DNA from: Nocardioides sp. JS614
GTDB taxonomy: Bacteria > Actinomycetota > Actinomycetes > Propionibacteriales > Nocardioidaceae
DNA length: 64,000 nucleotides
Reading direction: 5' to 3'
Assembly (NCBI RefSeq): GCF_000015265.1
Contig: NC_008699.1
Coordinates: 3,472,001 to 3,536,000, forward strand
The position numbers and the translations under genes are program-made. The notes below the pieces were generated by a model. It was not told the DNA's origin, made no database searches, and saw nothing but the letters and a program-made list of their open reading frames with translations. Numbering within the stretch: position 1 is the first letter of the stretch; each line of letters starts with the position of its first letter. Below are positions 52,597 to 61,875 of the stretch, piece after piece.

Positions 52597-53687
52597 TTGT
52601 CGGGCGCTGTGGAGGATGGTTGCGGGTCGGTCACGACGGGCACGGGTCGGCTCGGCTTCCTGAAGCTGAACTGGTCGAGCACCATGACGCCGATGAGGAT
52701 GACCCCTTGGGCGATGGCGTACTCGTAGGCGGAGAGCCGCAGGGCGGTGAAGCCGCTCGACACCACCTGAAGGGTCAGCGTGGCGAGCACGACGCCGAGC
52801 ACGGTCGCGAAGCCGCCCATCGGGTTGGTCCCACCGAGGACGACGATGACGATGACGAGGAGGACGTAGCTCGATCCGTAGTCAGCGCTGGCGGACGGGT
52901 TCCGGCTCAGGAACAGCAGACCTGCGATCGAGGAGAGCAGGCCGCTGATGACGTAGGTCATCATCAGCGTGGTCCGGTCGCTGATGCCGGAGTAGCGTGC
53001 CGCCACCGGGTTTGCGCCCTCGAGCTGGATCTTCCGCCCGATCGGGGTGCGGTTGATCAGCACCGCGAGCAGTGCCGCTGCGGCGAGCAGGATGACCAGC
53101 AGCACGGGCACCCCGAGGACGGCCGTTCGTCCGACCGTCCGGAGCGCCGACGGCGCTCCGGAGATGGTGACGCCTCCGGTCCACACGAGCGCCAGGCCGT
53201 TGAAGAGCTGCATGGTGCCGAGCGTGACCAGGATCGGCGTGATCCGCGCGATGCTGATCAGCAGCCCGTTGACGGTCCCCAGCACCAGACCCACGGCGAG
53301 CCCGACGAGCAGGATCAGGGGCGTCATCGACTCCGCGGCCGACGAGCCCTGCGCCTCCGCGATCGCGGTGTAGAGCGAGGAGACGGTGATGGCCGTGCCG
53401 TTGGCGATAGCCACTACCGACAGATCGATCCCACCGGTCAGCATCGCGATCATCACGGCGAGGGCGAGCAGCCCGATCTCCGGAGTGCCGATGGCGATGT
53501 TGGTGAGGTTGACCGAGTTGAGGAAGATTCCGGGCCGCAAGAAGGCGAACACGGCAAACGTGGCCACGAGCAGCAGCGCCATCCGGCCGACGCCGCGCGA
53601 GACATGGATCCGGACAAGCGCCGCCGACCATGCAGCGCCCGCCCGCTCGTTGAGCTCGGACATCGAGTCGCGCAGATTCTGGTTCAC
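52593..53687 (-). CDS. Sugar ABC transporter permease (RbsC/LsrD type)
   Basis: 364 residues from the GTG at 53687, which overlaps the upstream permease stop (GTGA). About nine or ten membrane segments. LTGGIDLSVVAIANGTAIT and TLGTMQLFNGLALVWTGG are typical of the BPD_transp_2 family, as is GGTNPMGGFATVLGVVL. It pairs with the next permease as a heterodimer around the double ATPase. Confidence 0.92.
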
Positions 53688-54706
53688 GTGGCGGCCTCCT
53701 TCGGTGCAACCACGACCGGTCGCCGACGACCACGGCTCGCGCCGAGAGCCTGCACGCTGACTCCGAGCAGCAGGAGCACGCCGACCGTGGCACGTTGCCA
53801 CGTGCTGGGGATGCCCAGCAGTACCAGGTTGTTGTTGATGAGCTGGACCAGGACGACTCCGAGCACCGTTCCCAGCACGGACCCGCGGCCGCCGAAGATC
53901 GACGCGCCGCCCAGCACGACGGCCGCGATGATGTCCAGCTCGATGCCGACCAGGCTCTGTGGATTGGCGTTCCTGCCGAGGATCACGAAGGTCAGGCCTC
54001 CGAAGGCCGCGAGCGAGCCGACCAGGACGTAGAGCCACACCTGGGTGCGGACGACCCGGATGCCGACCCGACGGGCCGCCTCCGTGTCACCGCCGATCGC
54101 GTAGATGCTGCGACCGAACATGGTCCTCTTCAGCATCAACGCGATGAGCACGGTGACGATGGCCACCGGGATGATCATGAAGTGCAGGTAGCCGCCGCCG
54201 CTCACCTCGACCAGGTGGGCTCCGGACAGGTCGTTGATCGGGGTCGGCAGGTCGGCCGACGCGATGTACACCGAGCCGATGTAGGCGATGAGCACGCCCT
54301 TGAAGATGCTCTGCGTCCCGAGCGTGACGATCAGAGTCGGGAGCCTGAACCGGGCGATGACCACCCCGTTGAGGAGCCCGAGAAGTCCCCCGACTGTCAT
54401 GGCGATGATGAAGACGACGACGGGGCTGGGGTCGAGCCCCGCCTCGAGCAACCACTTGACAGTCGCGTAGGCGGCGAAGATGGCGATCGCCGGGAACGAG
54501 ACGTCAATCCCCCCGGAGATCAACACGAGGAGCACCCCGAGGGCGAAGACGAGGGGGACCATCGAGCTGCGCACCAGGGCGAAGAACGTGCTCGGGCTGA
54601 AGAAGGCCGGACTGGCCAGCGCCATCGCCACGACCACGACGATGATGACCGCGACGAGCAGGCCTTCGTTGTTGGGTCCCCGCAGCCGTGCGAGCTTGCC
54701 GCTCAA
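53684..54706 (-). CDS. Sugar ABC transporter permease (RbsC/LsrC type)
   Basis: 340 residues from a TTG at 54706 that overlaps the ATPase stop (TTGA). SGGIDVSFPAIAIFAAY, VTLGTQSIFKGVLIAY and GGASIFGGRGSVLGTVLG mark the family. Two unequal permeases are characteristic of Lsr- and rhamnose-type importers, unlike the single RbsC of ribose systems. Confidence 0.92.
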   Translation of the reverse strand: MSGKLARLRGPNNEGLLVAVIIVVVVAMALASPAFFSPSTFFALVRSSMVPLVFALGVLLVLISGGIDVSFPAIAIFAAYATVKWLLEAGLDPSPVVVFIIAMTVGGLLGLLNGVVIARFRLPTLIVTLGTQSIFKGVLIAYIGSVYIASADLPTPINDLSGAHLVEVSGGGYLHFMIIPVAIVTVLIALMLKRTMFGRSIYAIGGDTEAARRVGIRVVRTQVWLYVLVGSLAAFGGLTFVILGRNANPQSLVGIELDIIAAVVLGGASIFGGRGSVLGTVLGVVLVQLINNNLVLLGIPSTWQRATVGVLLLLGVSVQALGASRGRRRPVVVAPKEAAT

Positions 54707-56202
54707 GCCGCCATCCTTCGCTCGATCTCGTGTGCGTCGATGTCGTCACCCACGAACTCGGCGCTGATCCGGCCGTCATGGACGACCAGCACCCGGTGAC
54801 AACTCGTGACCAGCTCTGGGATGTCGTCGGAGATGACGATCACCCCCATCCCCCCGGCGGCCTGTTCGCGCAGGATGTTGATGATCTCTTCCTTGGAGCC
54901 GATGTCGACGCCGACCGTCGGCCCGTTGAGGATGAGGATCGCCGGCCGCCGGTCGAGCCACTTGGCGAGCACCACGCGCTGCGCGTTCCCCCCGGAGAGA
55001 CTCCGCACGACCGCGCCCACGTTGGGCGCCTGGATCCGCAGCCGCGCGAACAGACTGGCGATGGATCCCCGGATCTTGCCCCGGTCGAGCAGCCCGGCCC
55101 GCGTGCGATAGGAATCGAGCGACGACGCGATGATGTTGTCCGCGATGGAGACATCCAGGAACAGGCCCTGAGTGAGCCGATCCTCGGGGACGTAGCCGAT
55201 GCCGGCACGGACGGCGTCGCGGATCGACCGGATGCTGCGACGCTCCCCGGAAACGGTGATCGTCCCCGAGTCCGCGGCATGAACACCGAACAGTGCCTCG
55301 GCGATCTCGGATCGACCTGAGCCCAGGAGTCCGGTGATGCCCAGGATCTCTCCTGCCTTGAGCGTGAAGCTCACGTCCTGGAACCCAGCCTCGCGGCTGA
55401 GGTTCTCGACCTGGAGCAGGACCGGCGCATCCGCGTCCAGCGTGCTCACCTTCCGCTCCTCGTGGATCTCGCGACCGGTCATGGCCCGGGCGATCTTGCG
55501 TGAGTCGTAGTCGGTCGCCGGCCCGGATTCGACCAGCTCACCGTTGCGGAGCACCGTGACCCGCTGCGAGATCCGCAGCACCTCGTCGAGCTTGTGGCTG
55601 ACGAACATCACCGCGACGCCGTGCTCCTGAAGTTGGCGGACGATCCGGAAGAGCCGATCGACCTCGGTGTGGGTGAGCGCCGTCGTCGGCTCGTCCATGA
55701 TCAGGACCTTGGCGTCGTTGACCAACGCGCGGCAGATGGCAATGAGTTGGCGGTCGGCGACCGAGAGGTCGGCGACGTCCGCCTGGAGGTCGAGCCGCAG
55801 GCCGAGGTCGTCGACGACCCGTTGAGCGGCAGCGAACATGCGTGACCGCGAAGAGAACGTACGCCGCTCCGCGAGCTCGCTGAGCATCGCGATGTTCTCG
55901 GCCGCGCTGAGGTTGGGGAACAGGGAGAAGTCCTGGTAGATCACCTGGATGCCGCTGAGGATCGCGTCGTTGGGGGCCAGGTGACGACGCACCGTCCCGT
56001 CGATCGCGATCGTGCCCGCGTCCGGCTTCTCGACACCGCTGATGATCTTGATGAGAGTCGACTTGCCGCTTCCGTTCTCACCCGCGAGGCAGTGAACCTC
56101 ACCGGGGACGAGCGACAGCGAGACCCGCTTGAGCGCGTGGACGCCGCCGTAGACCTTGGTGACATCGCGGACTTCCAACACGGGTGCCACGGGTGTGGTC
56201 AT
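54703..56202 (-). CDS. Sugar ABC transporter ATP-binding protein (RbsA/LsrA type)
   Basis: 499 residues with two ABC domains. Domain 1 has Walker A GENGSGKSTL, the weak signature LSVADRQLIAICRAL and Walker B VLIMDEPTTAL. Domain 2 has the degenerate GLLGSGRSEIAEAL, the signature LSGGNAQRVVLAKWL and ILILNGPTVGVDIGS, where the usual Glu after Walker B is altered, as often in this family. It energises import through the two permeases. Confidence 0.95.
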   Translation of the reverse strand: MTTPVAPVLEVRDVTKVYGGVHALKRVSLSLVPGEVHCLAGENGSGKSTLIKIISGVEKPDAGTIAIDGTVRRHLAPNDAILSGIQVIYQDFSLFPNLSAAENIAMLSELAERRTFSSRSRMFAAAQRVVDDLGLRLDLQADVADLSVADRQLIAICRALVNDAKVLIMDEPTTALTHTEVDRLFRIVRQLQEHGVAVMFVSHKLDEVLRISQRVTVLRNGELVESGPATDYDSRKIARAMTGREIHEERKVSTLDADAPVLLQVENLSREAGFQDVSFTLKAGEILGITGLLGSGRSEIAEALFGVHAADSGTITVSGERRSIRSIRDAVRAGIGYVPEDRLTQGLFLDVSIADNIIASSLDSYRTRAGLLDRGKIRGSIASLFARLRIQAPNVGAVVRSLSGGNAQRVVLAKWLDRRPAILILNGPTVGVDIGSKEEIINILREQAAGGMGVIVISDDIPELVTSCHRVLVVHDGRISAEFVGDDIDAHEIERRMAA

Positions 56203-56233
56203 CCTGCCGCCTCCCTTCGATGCTCCGACGTGA

Positions 56234-56264
56234 CCGGGTGGGCCTGCAGGTCAGGCCCACCCGG
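56234..56264 (-). terminator. Intercistronic hairpin between the binding-protein and ATPase genes
   Basis: Perfect 13-bp stem (CCGGGTGGGCCTG at 56234-56246 and complement at 56252-56264) with a five-base loop and no U-tract. Such hairpins often protect the binding-protein mRNA or act as a leaky terminator, so that the binding protein exceeds the membrane subunits. Confidence 0.7.
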
Positions 56265-56280
56265 CACGGAGATCGGTGTA

Positions 56281-57327
56281 CTAGAAGTCGTACTCGTCCA
56301 TGTTCTCGACGTCGACCGCGACCCCTGCGTTGCCGGCGAACGCGTTGTCAGCACCGTCGAGCTTCACGAGCGACTCGTACCCGGGGACCCCCAGGTCGGT
56401 ACCTTCCTCGATCGTTCCGCCCTCAGCGAGGATCTTCGCGACGGCCAGCTGTGCCTTGCCCGCCATAGCCGGGTCCCAGAAGAAGATCTTGTCGATGGCT
56501 CCACTCTCGAGGTAGCCACCCGCGACGGACGGGATGCTGGTGCCCATCACGCAGACGCTGTCGGTCTTCCCTGCCTCCTCGACGGCACGAGCGATGCCCA
56601 CGACGTCGGTGCCGGCCGAGCCCTGGAAGCCCTTGATGTCCGGGTACTTCGAGAGGAGCTCCTTCGCCTTGTTGTAGGCAACCTCCTCGTTCTCCTCCGA
56701 CTCGATCGGGTCCTCTACCCGCGTCATGCCGGGGAAGTCCGCCTGCTGCTTCTCATAGGCGCCCTTGACCCACTCCGAGTGAGATCCGTTGGTCAGCCGC
56801 CCGACGAACTGGACGTATTCGCCTTCGCCGCCCGTGCACTCGCCGAGGTTCTCCATGATCTGCGCGCCGTAGGCCGTGTTCTCGAAGCCCTCGATGTCGA
56901 TGTCGACGTTCTTGATGCCGACGGCCTCGTGGCTGACGACGATGATTCCCGCATCGCGGGCCTGGCCCAGAACGCTCTCCAGGCCGGCAAGGTCGTTCGG
57001 CACGACCGAGATGGCGGTGGGCTTCTGTGCGATGAGGTCCTGGATGATCGCGACCTGGCCCTCGTTCGTGGCCTCGGACGGGCCCTCTTCACGTGCGTCG
57101 AGCCCGGTCTCGGAGGCCCACTCCTTGACGCCCACCTCCATGCGGTCGAACCAGCCGATGCCGGTCGCCTTCACGACGACGACGTAGGCACCGTCGCCTC
57201 CGGACGCGCTGGAACCGGCCGCCCCGGGGTTGTCGTCGGATCCACTGTCATCGACCGAACTGCACGCCGCGAGCGCCAACGCGAGCGCGCCGACGATGGC
57301 TCCACGGGCAAGTCTGCTGTGCCTCAT
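56281..57327 (-). CDS. Sugar ABC transporter substrate-binding lipoprotein (LsrB/RbsB-like)
   Basis: 348 residues from the ATG at 57327, with GGGGAG upstream. The signal region ends in the lipobox LAAC, so it is membrane-tethered. The mature part starts with a Ser/Gly/Asp linker, then YVVVVKATGIGWFDRMEVG, GPSEATNEGQVAIIQDLI and AGTDVVGIARAVEE, a periplasmic-binding type I fold. GPSEATNEGQ recalls LsrB-like proteins. It is the first gene of the operon and has its own strong promoter. Confidence 0.93.
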   Translation of the reverse strand: MRHSRLARGAIVGALALALAACSSVDDSGSDDNPGAAGSSASGGDGAYVVVVKATGIGWFDRMEVGVKEWASETGLDAREEGPSEATNEGQVAIIQDLIAQKPTAISVVPNDLAGLESVLGQARDAGIIVVSHEAVGIKNVDIDIEGFENTAYGAQIMENLGECTGGEGEYVQFVGRLTNGSHSEWVKGAYEKQQADFPGMTRVEDPIESEENEEVAYNKAKELLSKYPDIKGFQGSAGTDVVGIARAVEEAGKTDSVCVMGTSIPSVAGGYLESGAIDKIFFWDPAMAGKAQLAVAKILAEGGTIEEGTDLGVPGYESLVKLDGADNAFAGNAGVAVDVENMDEYDF

Positions 57328-57392
57328 GCGGTTACTCCCCTTTTGAATGAGCACGATGCGCCGTTGCGGCAGCGCGACGGCAGCCGCGCATC

Positions 57393-57421
57393 ACGGTAGG
57401 GAGACCCGCGCACTCTGTCAA
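57393..57421 (-). promoter_or_regulatory. Promoter of the sugar-type operon
   Basis: On the minus strand a consensus TTGACA (57421-57416), a 17-base spacer and TACCGT (57398-57393). This is the best vegetative promoter match noticed in the window. Transcription would start near 57386, about 60 bases before the binding-protein ATG. Confidence 0.75.
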
Positions 57422-57447
57422 CAGAATCTCGCAAGAATTGTCTCTAA

Positions 57448-57477
57448 ATTGCGCAATCATCTGCGTGATATCGCGCA
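57448..57477. promoter_or_regulatory. Two palindromes between the divergent DeoR gene and operon
   Basis: ATTGCGCAAT (57448-57457) is a perfect palindrome, and TGCGTGATATCGCGCA (57462-57477) matches its own complement at 14 of 16 positions. Their centres are 17 bp apart. They sit upstream of the operon's -35 and upstream of deoR, so they are the obvious candidate operator for the DeoR protein. Confidence 0.55.
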
Positions 57478-57519
57478 TACCGTGCGCTAGGCTGCCCGCT
57501 GAGCGAAAGGGGCCCCTCC

Positions 57520-58257
57520 ATGTCACGGCAGGCGGAGACCGTCGAGCTGCTGCTCGAACGGGGATTCGTTTCGGTCGCGGACCTGGCCAAGCACTTCGAC
57601 GTGACCGAGTCCACGGTCCGGCGGACCCTGGCGCAGCTCGAGGCGCGCGACCTGGTCCAGCGCACCCATGGCGGGGCGCTGCCGGTGCGGCAGACCGAGG
57701 CACCCACCGATCTCAAGCAGACCCTGCACCAGGCCGAGAAGAGGGCCATCGGCAAGGCCATGGCCCAGCGGATCCTGCCGGGCCAGACGGTCCTGCTCGA
57801 CAGCGGGTCGACGACCCTCGAGGTCGCCCGGCACCTGGAGGCCCGCCAGCTGACCGTGGTCACCAACGACCTGCTGATCGGCAAGGTCATCGCCGAGCGG
57901 CAGAACGCGCACCTCGTGTTCATCGGAGGCGAGCTCTTGCCGAACCTCTACACGATGTGGGGACCGACGTCGGTCCAACAGCTGCAGAACCTCCGGGTCA
58001 ACCTTGCCGTCTTCGGCGCGGACACGGTGACGGCCGACGGGATCTACAACACCACGAGCTACGAGCTGGAGGTCAAGCGCACGATGCGGTCGATCGCGGC
58101 GGAGGCATTTCTCGTGGCTGACAGCTCGAAGTTCGGCAGAGAGGCGTTGTTCAAGGTCTTCGACTTCGATGCCTTCACCGCCGGCATCACCGATGACCTC
58201 ATGGCCCCGATGCGGGCGGCGCAGTTCCCCGTGCCGCTCATCCGGGCCAAGGTGTAG
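57520..58257 (+). CDS. DeoR/GlpR-family transcriptional regulator
   Basis: 245 residues from the ATG at 57520, with AAAGGGG upstream. The N-terminal winged helix-turn-helix is VSVADLAKHFDVTESTVRRTLAQLE and RTHGGALP. The sugar-phosphate-sensing DeoRC domain has LLDSGSTTLEVARHL, VTNDLLIG, FIGGELLPN and LVADSSKFG. It probably represses or activates the divergent operon in response to a phosphorylated intermediate. Confidence 0.93.
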   Translation: MSRQAETVELLLERGFVSVADLAKHFDVTESTVRRTLAQLEARDLVQRTHGGALPVRQTEAPTDLKQTLHQAEKRAIGKAMAQRILPGQTVLLDSGSTTLEVARHLEARQLTVVTNDLLIGKVIAERQNAHLVFIGGELLPNLYTMWGPTSVQQLQNLRVNLAVFGADTVTADGIYNTTSYELEVKRTMRSIAAEAFLVADSSKFGREALFKVFDFDAFTAGITDDLMAPMRAAQFPVPLIRAKV

Positions 58258-58277
58258 CCGGGGCGCCGTACCCCGGC

Positions 58278-58319
58278 CCAGCAGTGGCGGCCGCACACCT
58301 GCGTGGCCACCACTGCTGG
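58278..58319. terminator. Bidirectional hairpin terminator
   Basis: 15-bp arms (58278-58292 CCAGCAGTGGCGGCC and 58305-58319) with one mismatch and a 12-base loop, in the 132-bp gap between the convergent deoR-type and alcohol dehydrogenase genes. Confidence 0.75.
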
Positions 58320-58389
58320 ATCTCGAGTGCCATCTGCTGGCAGAGGCGGAGAAGCCTGTCGTCGAGGTGGCCTGAGGCCACCGCGGGCT

Positions 58390-59406
58390 CTACTCCGTCG
58401 AGTTGTACAGCACGCCTCGCGAACGCAGCTCGCCGTTGGCCAGCCGAGTCAACGCATCCTCGGCCTGAGCCATCGGGAAGCGCTCGACGACCGTGCGGAT
58501 CTTGCCTTCCGCGGCGAGCTGCAGGACAGCTCGCATCTGTTCGCGGTTGCCCAAGATCGAGCCCTTGATCGTCTGACCCTTGTTGAAGTGGAACTCCTCG
58601 ACGTTGATCGGCACCCCGTTCACGAGGGTGCCGCCCCACTTGAGGGTTCGCATCGCCTGTGCAGTGACCTCGTCGGATCCGGCGAAGGTCAAGACGGCGT
58701 CGGCGGTGTCCGCGATGAGGTCGAGAGCATCCTGATCGGTGGAGTCGACCGTGCGCGCGGCGCCGAGCTCTTTCGCGACCTCCAGGTGGGCCGGCGTCCG
58801 GCCCACCGCCACGACCTCGGCCCCGGTCAACACCGCCATCTGGACGGCCATGTGACCGACGCCCCCGAGACCGAAGACGGCCACGACATCTCCCGGCCCT
58901 ACATCGATCTTGTCGAGGGCCCCATAGGCAGTGATCCCGGGGCAGAACAACGGCGCGGCATCGATCAGGTCGAGCGACTCCGGGATCCGGTAGGTGTGCT
59001 CGGCAAACGAGAGCATGTACTCCGCGTATCCGCCGTCGACGTGTTCCCCGGTGATGATCCGCTCGTGGCACAACTGCTCCCGGCCGGTCGTGCAGAACTC
59101 GCATTCGCCGCAGGTCCACCATAGCGGCTGCACACCCACGGGGTCACCGACCTCGAATCCCTCGACGCCTGCACCGATCGCGGCGACCCGGCCGGTGACC
59201 TCGTGCCCCGGGATGATCGGGCTGATTGCCGGAACCCCGCCCTCGACCCAGTCCCCCTCGATCATGTGGAGGTTCGACCGGCAGACTCCGCAGCCTGCCA
59301 CCTTGACCAGCAGCTGGCCTCGGCTCGGTTCGGGACGGTCGACATCGGTCCAGAGGAGTGGATGGTGCGAGAGGTGGGCGGGGGTCGTGAGCTGGTTCGC
59401 GTGCAT
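58390..59406 (-). CDS. Zinc-dependent alcohol dehydrogenase (MDR family)
   Basis: 338 residues from the ATG at 59406. Catalytic zinc site: CGVCRSNLHMIEG, GHEVTG. Structural zinc: CGECEFC and LC, four cysteines. NAD site: GLGGVGHMAVQMA. It oxidises a primary or secondary alcohol, perhaps a polyol linked to the neighbouring catabolic operon (inference). A TATAGT -10-like box is at 59428-59423, with a very short leader. Confidence 0.93.
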   Translation of the reverse strand: MHANQLTTPAHLSHHPLLWTDVDRPEPSRGQLLVKVAGCGVCRSNLHMIEGDWVEGGVPAISPIIPGHEVTGRVAAIGAGVEGFEVGDPVGVQPLWWTCGECEFCTTGREQLCHERIITGEHVDGGYAEYMLSFAEHTYRIPESLDLIDAAPLFCPGITAYGALDKIDVGPGDVVAVFGLGGVGHMAVQMAVLTGAEVVAVGRTPAHLEVAKELGAARTVDSTDQDALDLIADTADAVLTFAGSDEVTAQAMRTLKWGGTLVNGVPINVEEFHFNKGQTIKGSILGNREQMRAVLQLAAEGKIRTVVERFPMAQAEDALTRLANGELRSRGVLYNSTE

Positions 59407-59513
59407 CGTTATCACAACGAGGACTATATTGCCCAGCCCGTGCGGCGCTGACGGCGCGATCACTCATGAACACCGGGGCCGCGGACTCATCCCCACGCGC
59501 GGAGTTCGACGGT

Positions 59514-60620
59514 CTACTTCCGCTTCCCGTGCGGCCGGGCAACGGTGGCCGTCAGGACCGGATACGCCACGGCGGCTTGGGCGTCGACGATGCCGTGGCC
59601 GTAGCTGCTCGTGAACACTCCAGTGCCGAGTCCCGGCGTGCGGGCGGTATCGACCAGGGCGTCGTGGACGTTGGCCGCCGTGCGTCCCTGGGCGTAGAGC
59701 AACGCCGCCACCCCTGCGACGTGCGGAGTCGCCATCGAGGTGCCCGCGTAGTAGTCGTAGTCCTGCTGGCCGCAGGCCGCCGACCCGGTGCCGACGGGCA
59801 CCGTGGACACGATGTCGTCCGCGCAGGCCACCAGGCCGGCACCACCGGGCGCGGCCACGGCGTCGACGTCGGGCTTGATCGCCCCGTTGGAGTACCACGC
59901 CGGCGTCTCGTCGCGAGTCGTCGAGGTCACGCACAGGGCACCGGCCTCGAAGGACGGGGTGTCGCAGACCGGGAAGCTCTCGTTGCCTGCGGCGGCCACC
60001 ACGAGCACGCCCTGGGCGGCGGCGTAGGCGATCGCCTCGGTGACGGCCGTGTCCAGTCCGGTGAGGCTGAGAGCCTGACCACCCGGGACGGCACCGAGGC
60101 TCAGGTTGACGACGCTGGCGCCATGGTCGACGGCGTACCGGATCCCGTTGGCGATGTCTCCGAAGGAGCCGCTGCCGTCCTCGAGCGCCTTGATCGGCAT
60201 CACCTTGGCGTCCCGGGCGACACCCGCGACCCCGAGGCCGTTGTCGGCGGCCGCGGCCACGATGCCACTGACGTGGGTGCCGTGGCTGTCGGCGGGCTGG
60301 GCCGCACCGTCCATGCCGACCCAACTACCGTCACCGCAGTAGCTCTGCTTGGGTCCGCAGCCGACGGTGGTGATGCCCGGGACCAGCTGGCCCTGCAGGT
60401 CAGGGTGGTTCAGGTCGACGCCGGAGTCGACGACCGCGACCACGACCCCGGACCCGGTCGTCGTTGCCCAGGCGGCCTCGGCCCGGACCTGGTCGAGACC
60501 CCACTGCTGCGAGCGCAGCGGATCGTTGGTCACGGCGCCGGCGGGGCCGCCGACGAGGATGGTGGCGACGACGACGGTCAGGACCGCGCCGAGGATGTTG
60601 ATGATCGTGCGCAGAGGCAT
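59514..60620 (-). CDS. Secreted subtilisin-like serine protease (S8)
   Basis: 368 residues. An N-terminal signal region (about 1-30) ends near GPAGAV. The catalytic set is complete: Asp in VVDSGVDLNHP, His in SHGTHVSGI, Asn in AAAGNES, Ser in GTSMATPHVAG. There is hardly any propeptide: the domain starts within about 30 residues after the signal. It is exported and its substrate is unknown; it stands alone between the alcohol dehydrogenase and a small unknown gene. Confidence 0.95.
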   Translation of the reverse strand: MPLRTIINILGAVLTVVVATILVGGPAGAVTNDPLRSQQWGLDQVRAEAAWATTTGSGVVVAVVDSGVDLNHPDLQGQLVPGITTVGCGPKQSYCGDGSWVGMDGAAQPADSHGTHVSGIVAAAADNGLGVAGVARDAKVMPIKALEDGSGSFGDIANGIRYAVDHGASVVNLSLGAVPGGQALSLTGLDTAVTEAIAYAAAQGVLVVAAAGNESFPVCDTPSFEAGALCVTSTTRDETPAWYSNGAIKPDVDAVAAPGGAGLVACADDIVSTVPVGTGSAACGQQDYDYYAGTSMATPHVAGVAALLYAQGRTAANVHDALVDTARTPGLGTGVFTSSYGHGIVDAQAAVAYPVLTATVARPHGKRK

Positions 60621-60685
60621 GCGAGAACTCCCGAGTGAGTGGATGTGCGATCCAACGAGCCTCCTGCTCGCAGGTCACGCGGCCT

Positions 60686-60991
60686 TCACCGTGCGAGCGT
60701 CACCGCAAGCCGCTGCCGGGCCCACGCCCAGTCGACGCGCTCCTGCTCGAGCCGGATGTGCTCACCGAGGCGGTCGGTGACGAGATCGTCGTACAGGTCT
60801 CGCTCCGCGTCGCTCAGCCGGGTCAGCCGGGTCAGCCGGGACCTGGCCGGCCGGTCCTCGCGCACCCAGCGGTCCCGGTGGGCGAGCAGCGTCTCTCGGT
60901 CCATGAGCAGTGACCGACTGTGCGGCAGCCAGGCACGCAGCCGCCAGGCGGCGTGCCGCTCCCGCAGCGCGTCGACTGTCTCGTGGTCCAC
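60686..60991 (-). CDS. Hypothetical protein, 101 residues
   Basis: GTG start at 60991 with GGAAGG upstream. The protein is helical and very rich in Arg, Leu, Glu and Asp (DHETVDALRERHAAWRLRAW, then a second copy of a similar DRETLLAHRDRW turn). No signal, membrane segment or domain is recognised. Upstream of the subtilase and divergent from vapB. Confidence 0.6.
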   Translation of the reverse strand: MDHETVDALRERHAAWRLRAWLPHSRSLLMDRETLLAHRDRWVREDRPARSRLTRLTRLSDAERDLYDDLVTDRLGEHIRLEQERVDWAWARQRLAVTLAR

Positions 60992-61070
60992 GGCGACACC
61001 TTCCTGTCACGTTCGAGGGCCAGCCTAGGCAAGCGCACCGACAGCCTCCTCGGCGACGCGCCAAGCTGAT

Positions 61071-61087
61071 GTAGCACGAAGTGCTAC
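61071..61087. promoter_or_regulatory. Operator candidate of the VapBC module
   Basis: GTAGCAC (61071-61077), GAA, GTGCTAC (61081-61087): a perfect palindrome ending three bases before the GTG start of vapB. Antitoxins of this family repress their own promoters by binding such sites, so this is probably the autoregulatory operator. Confidence 0.65.
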
Positions 61088-61090
61088 CGT

Positions 61091-61375
61091 GTGAACATGA
61101 GCCCGCAACCCGAGATCAGCCAGCGCGACCTGCGGCTGCGGTCGAAGGAGATCATGGACTCCGTCGAGCGCGGGCAGGCCTTCACGGTCACCCGCGACGG
61201 GCACCAGATCGGGGAGCTCATCCCCCTGCGGAGGCGGCGCACGTTCGTCTCGCGGGCGACCTTCCTCGCCCCGGGCGGCACGAGCACGATCGATCCCGAG
61301 CGGCTCCAGTCCGACCTGGACGCGATGATCGACAACGACGTCACCGACCCCTACGCGGTCCGGCATGCCGACTGA
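61091..61375 (+). CDS. vapB: Type II antitoxin, Phd/YefM (VapB-like)
   Basis: 94 residues from the GTG at 61091 (ATG at 61097 is an alternative). N-terminal Phd fold: ISQRDLRLRSKEIMDSVERGQAFTV and RDGHQIGELIPL, then a flexible C-terminal part that would wrap the toxin. Its end overlaps the toxin gene by 11 bases. Confidence 0.9.
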   Translation: MNMSPQPEISQRDLRLRSKEIMDSVERGQAFTVTRDGHQIGELIPLRRRRTFVSRATFLAPGGTSTIDPERLQSDLDAMIDNDVTDPYAVRHAD

Positions 61376-61796
61376 GCACGCCCGCGCCCTGATCGACACG
61401 AACATCGTCATCCTGCGGGACCGGCTCGCGCCGGAGGACCTGCCCGACGAGATGTCGATCAGCGCCGTGACGCTCGCCGAGCTGTCGGCGGGCCCGCACG
61501 CCGTGGTCGGCGACGATCCCCGAGCCCGTGCCGAGCGCGGACGCCGCACCGCGATCCTGCAGCGCACCGAGAGCGAGTTCGAGCCGCTCGCGTTCGACGC
61601 GGCCGCTGCGCGCGTCTACGGCCAGCTCAGCGGCGCGGTGCGGGCCCACGGCCGGACACCCCGCCGCCGGCACGCCGACCTCCAGATCGCGGCAACCGCC
61701 GTCGCGAACGGACTGGCTCTCTACACGACCAACCCGGACGACTACGCCGGACTCGACGACTGGCTCACCGTCGTGTCCGTGGCCCGACCGTCATAG
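61365..61796 (+). CDS. vapC: PIN-domain ribonuclease toxin VapC
   Basis: 143 residues. PIN acidic residues: Asp in LIDTNIVIL, Glu in VTLAELSAG, Asp in RHADLQIAATA and the end TTNPDDYAGL. It is expected to cleave RNA when free of VapB. The gene is intact and overlaps vapB, as expected for a toxin-antitoxin pair. Confidence 0.92.
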   Translation: MPTEHARALIDTNIVILRDRLAPEDLPDEMSISAVTLAELSAGPHAVVGDDPRARAERGRRTAILQRTESEFEPLAFDAAAARVYGQLSGAVRAHGRTPRRRHADLQIAATAVANGLALYTTNPDDYAGLDDWLTVVSVARPS

Positions 61797-61875
61797 CGAC
61801 GCCGAGCGTCCGAGCGACCCCTTGCCGCCCTCGCAGCAATGGCTACTGTGAGGTCAACCCCGAGCAGGAGTCGCC

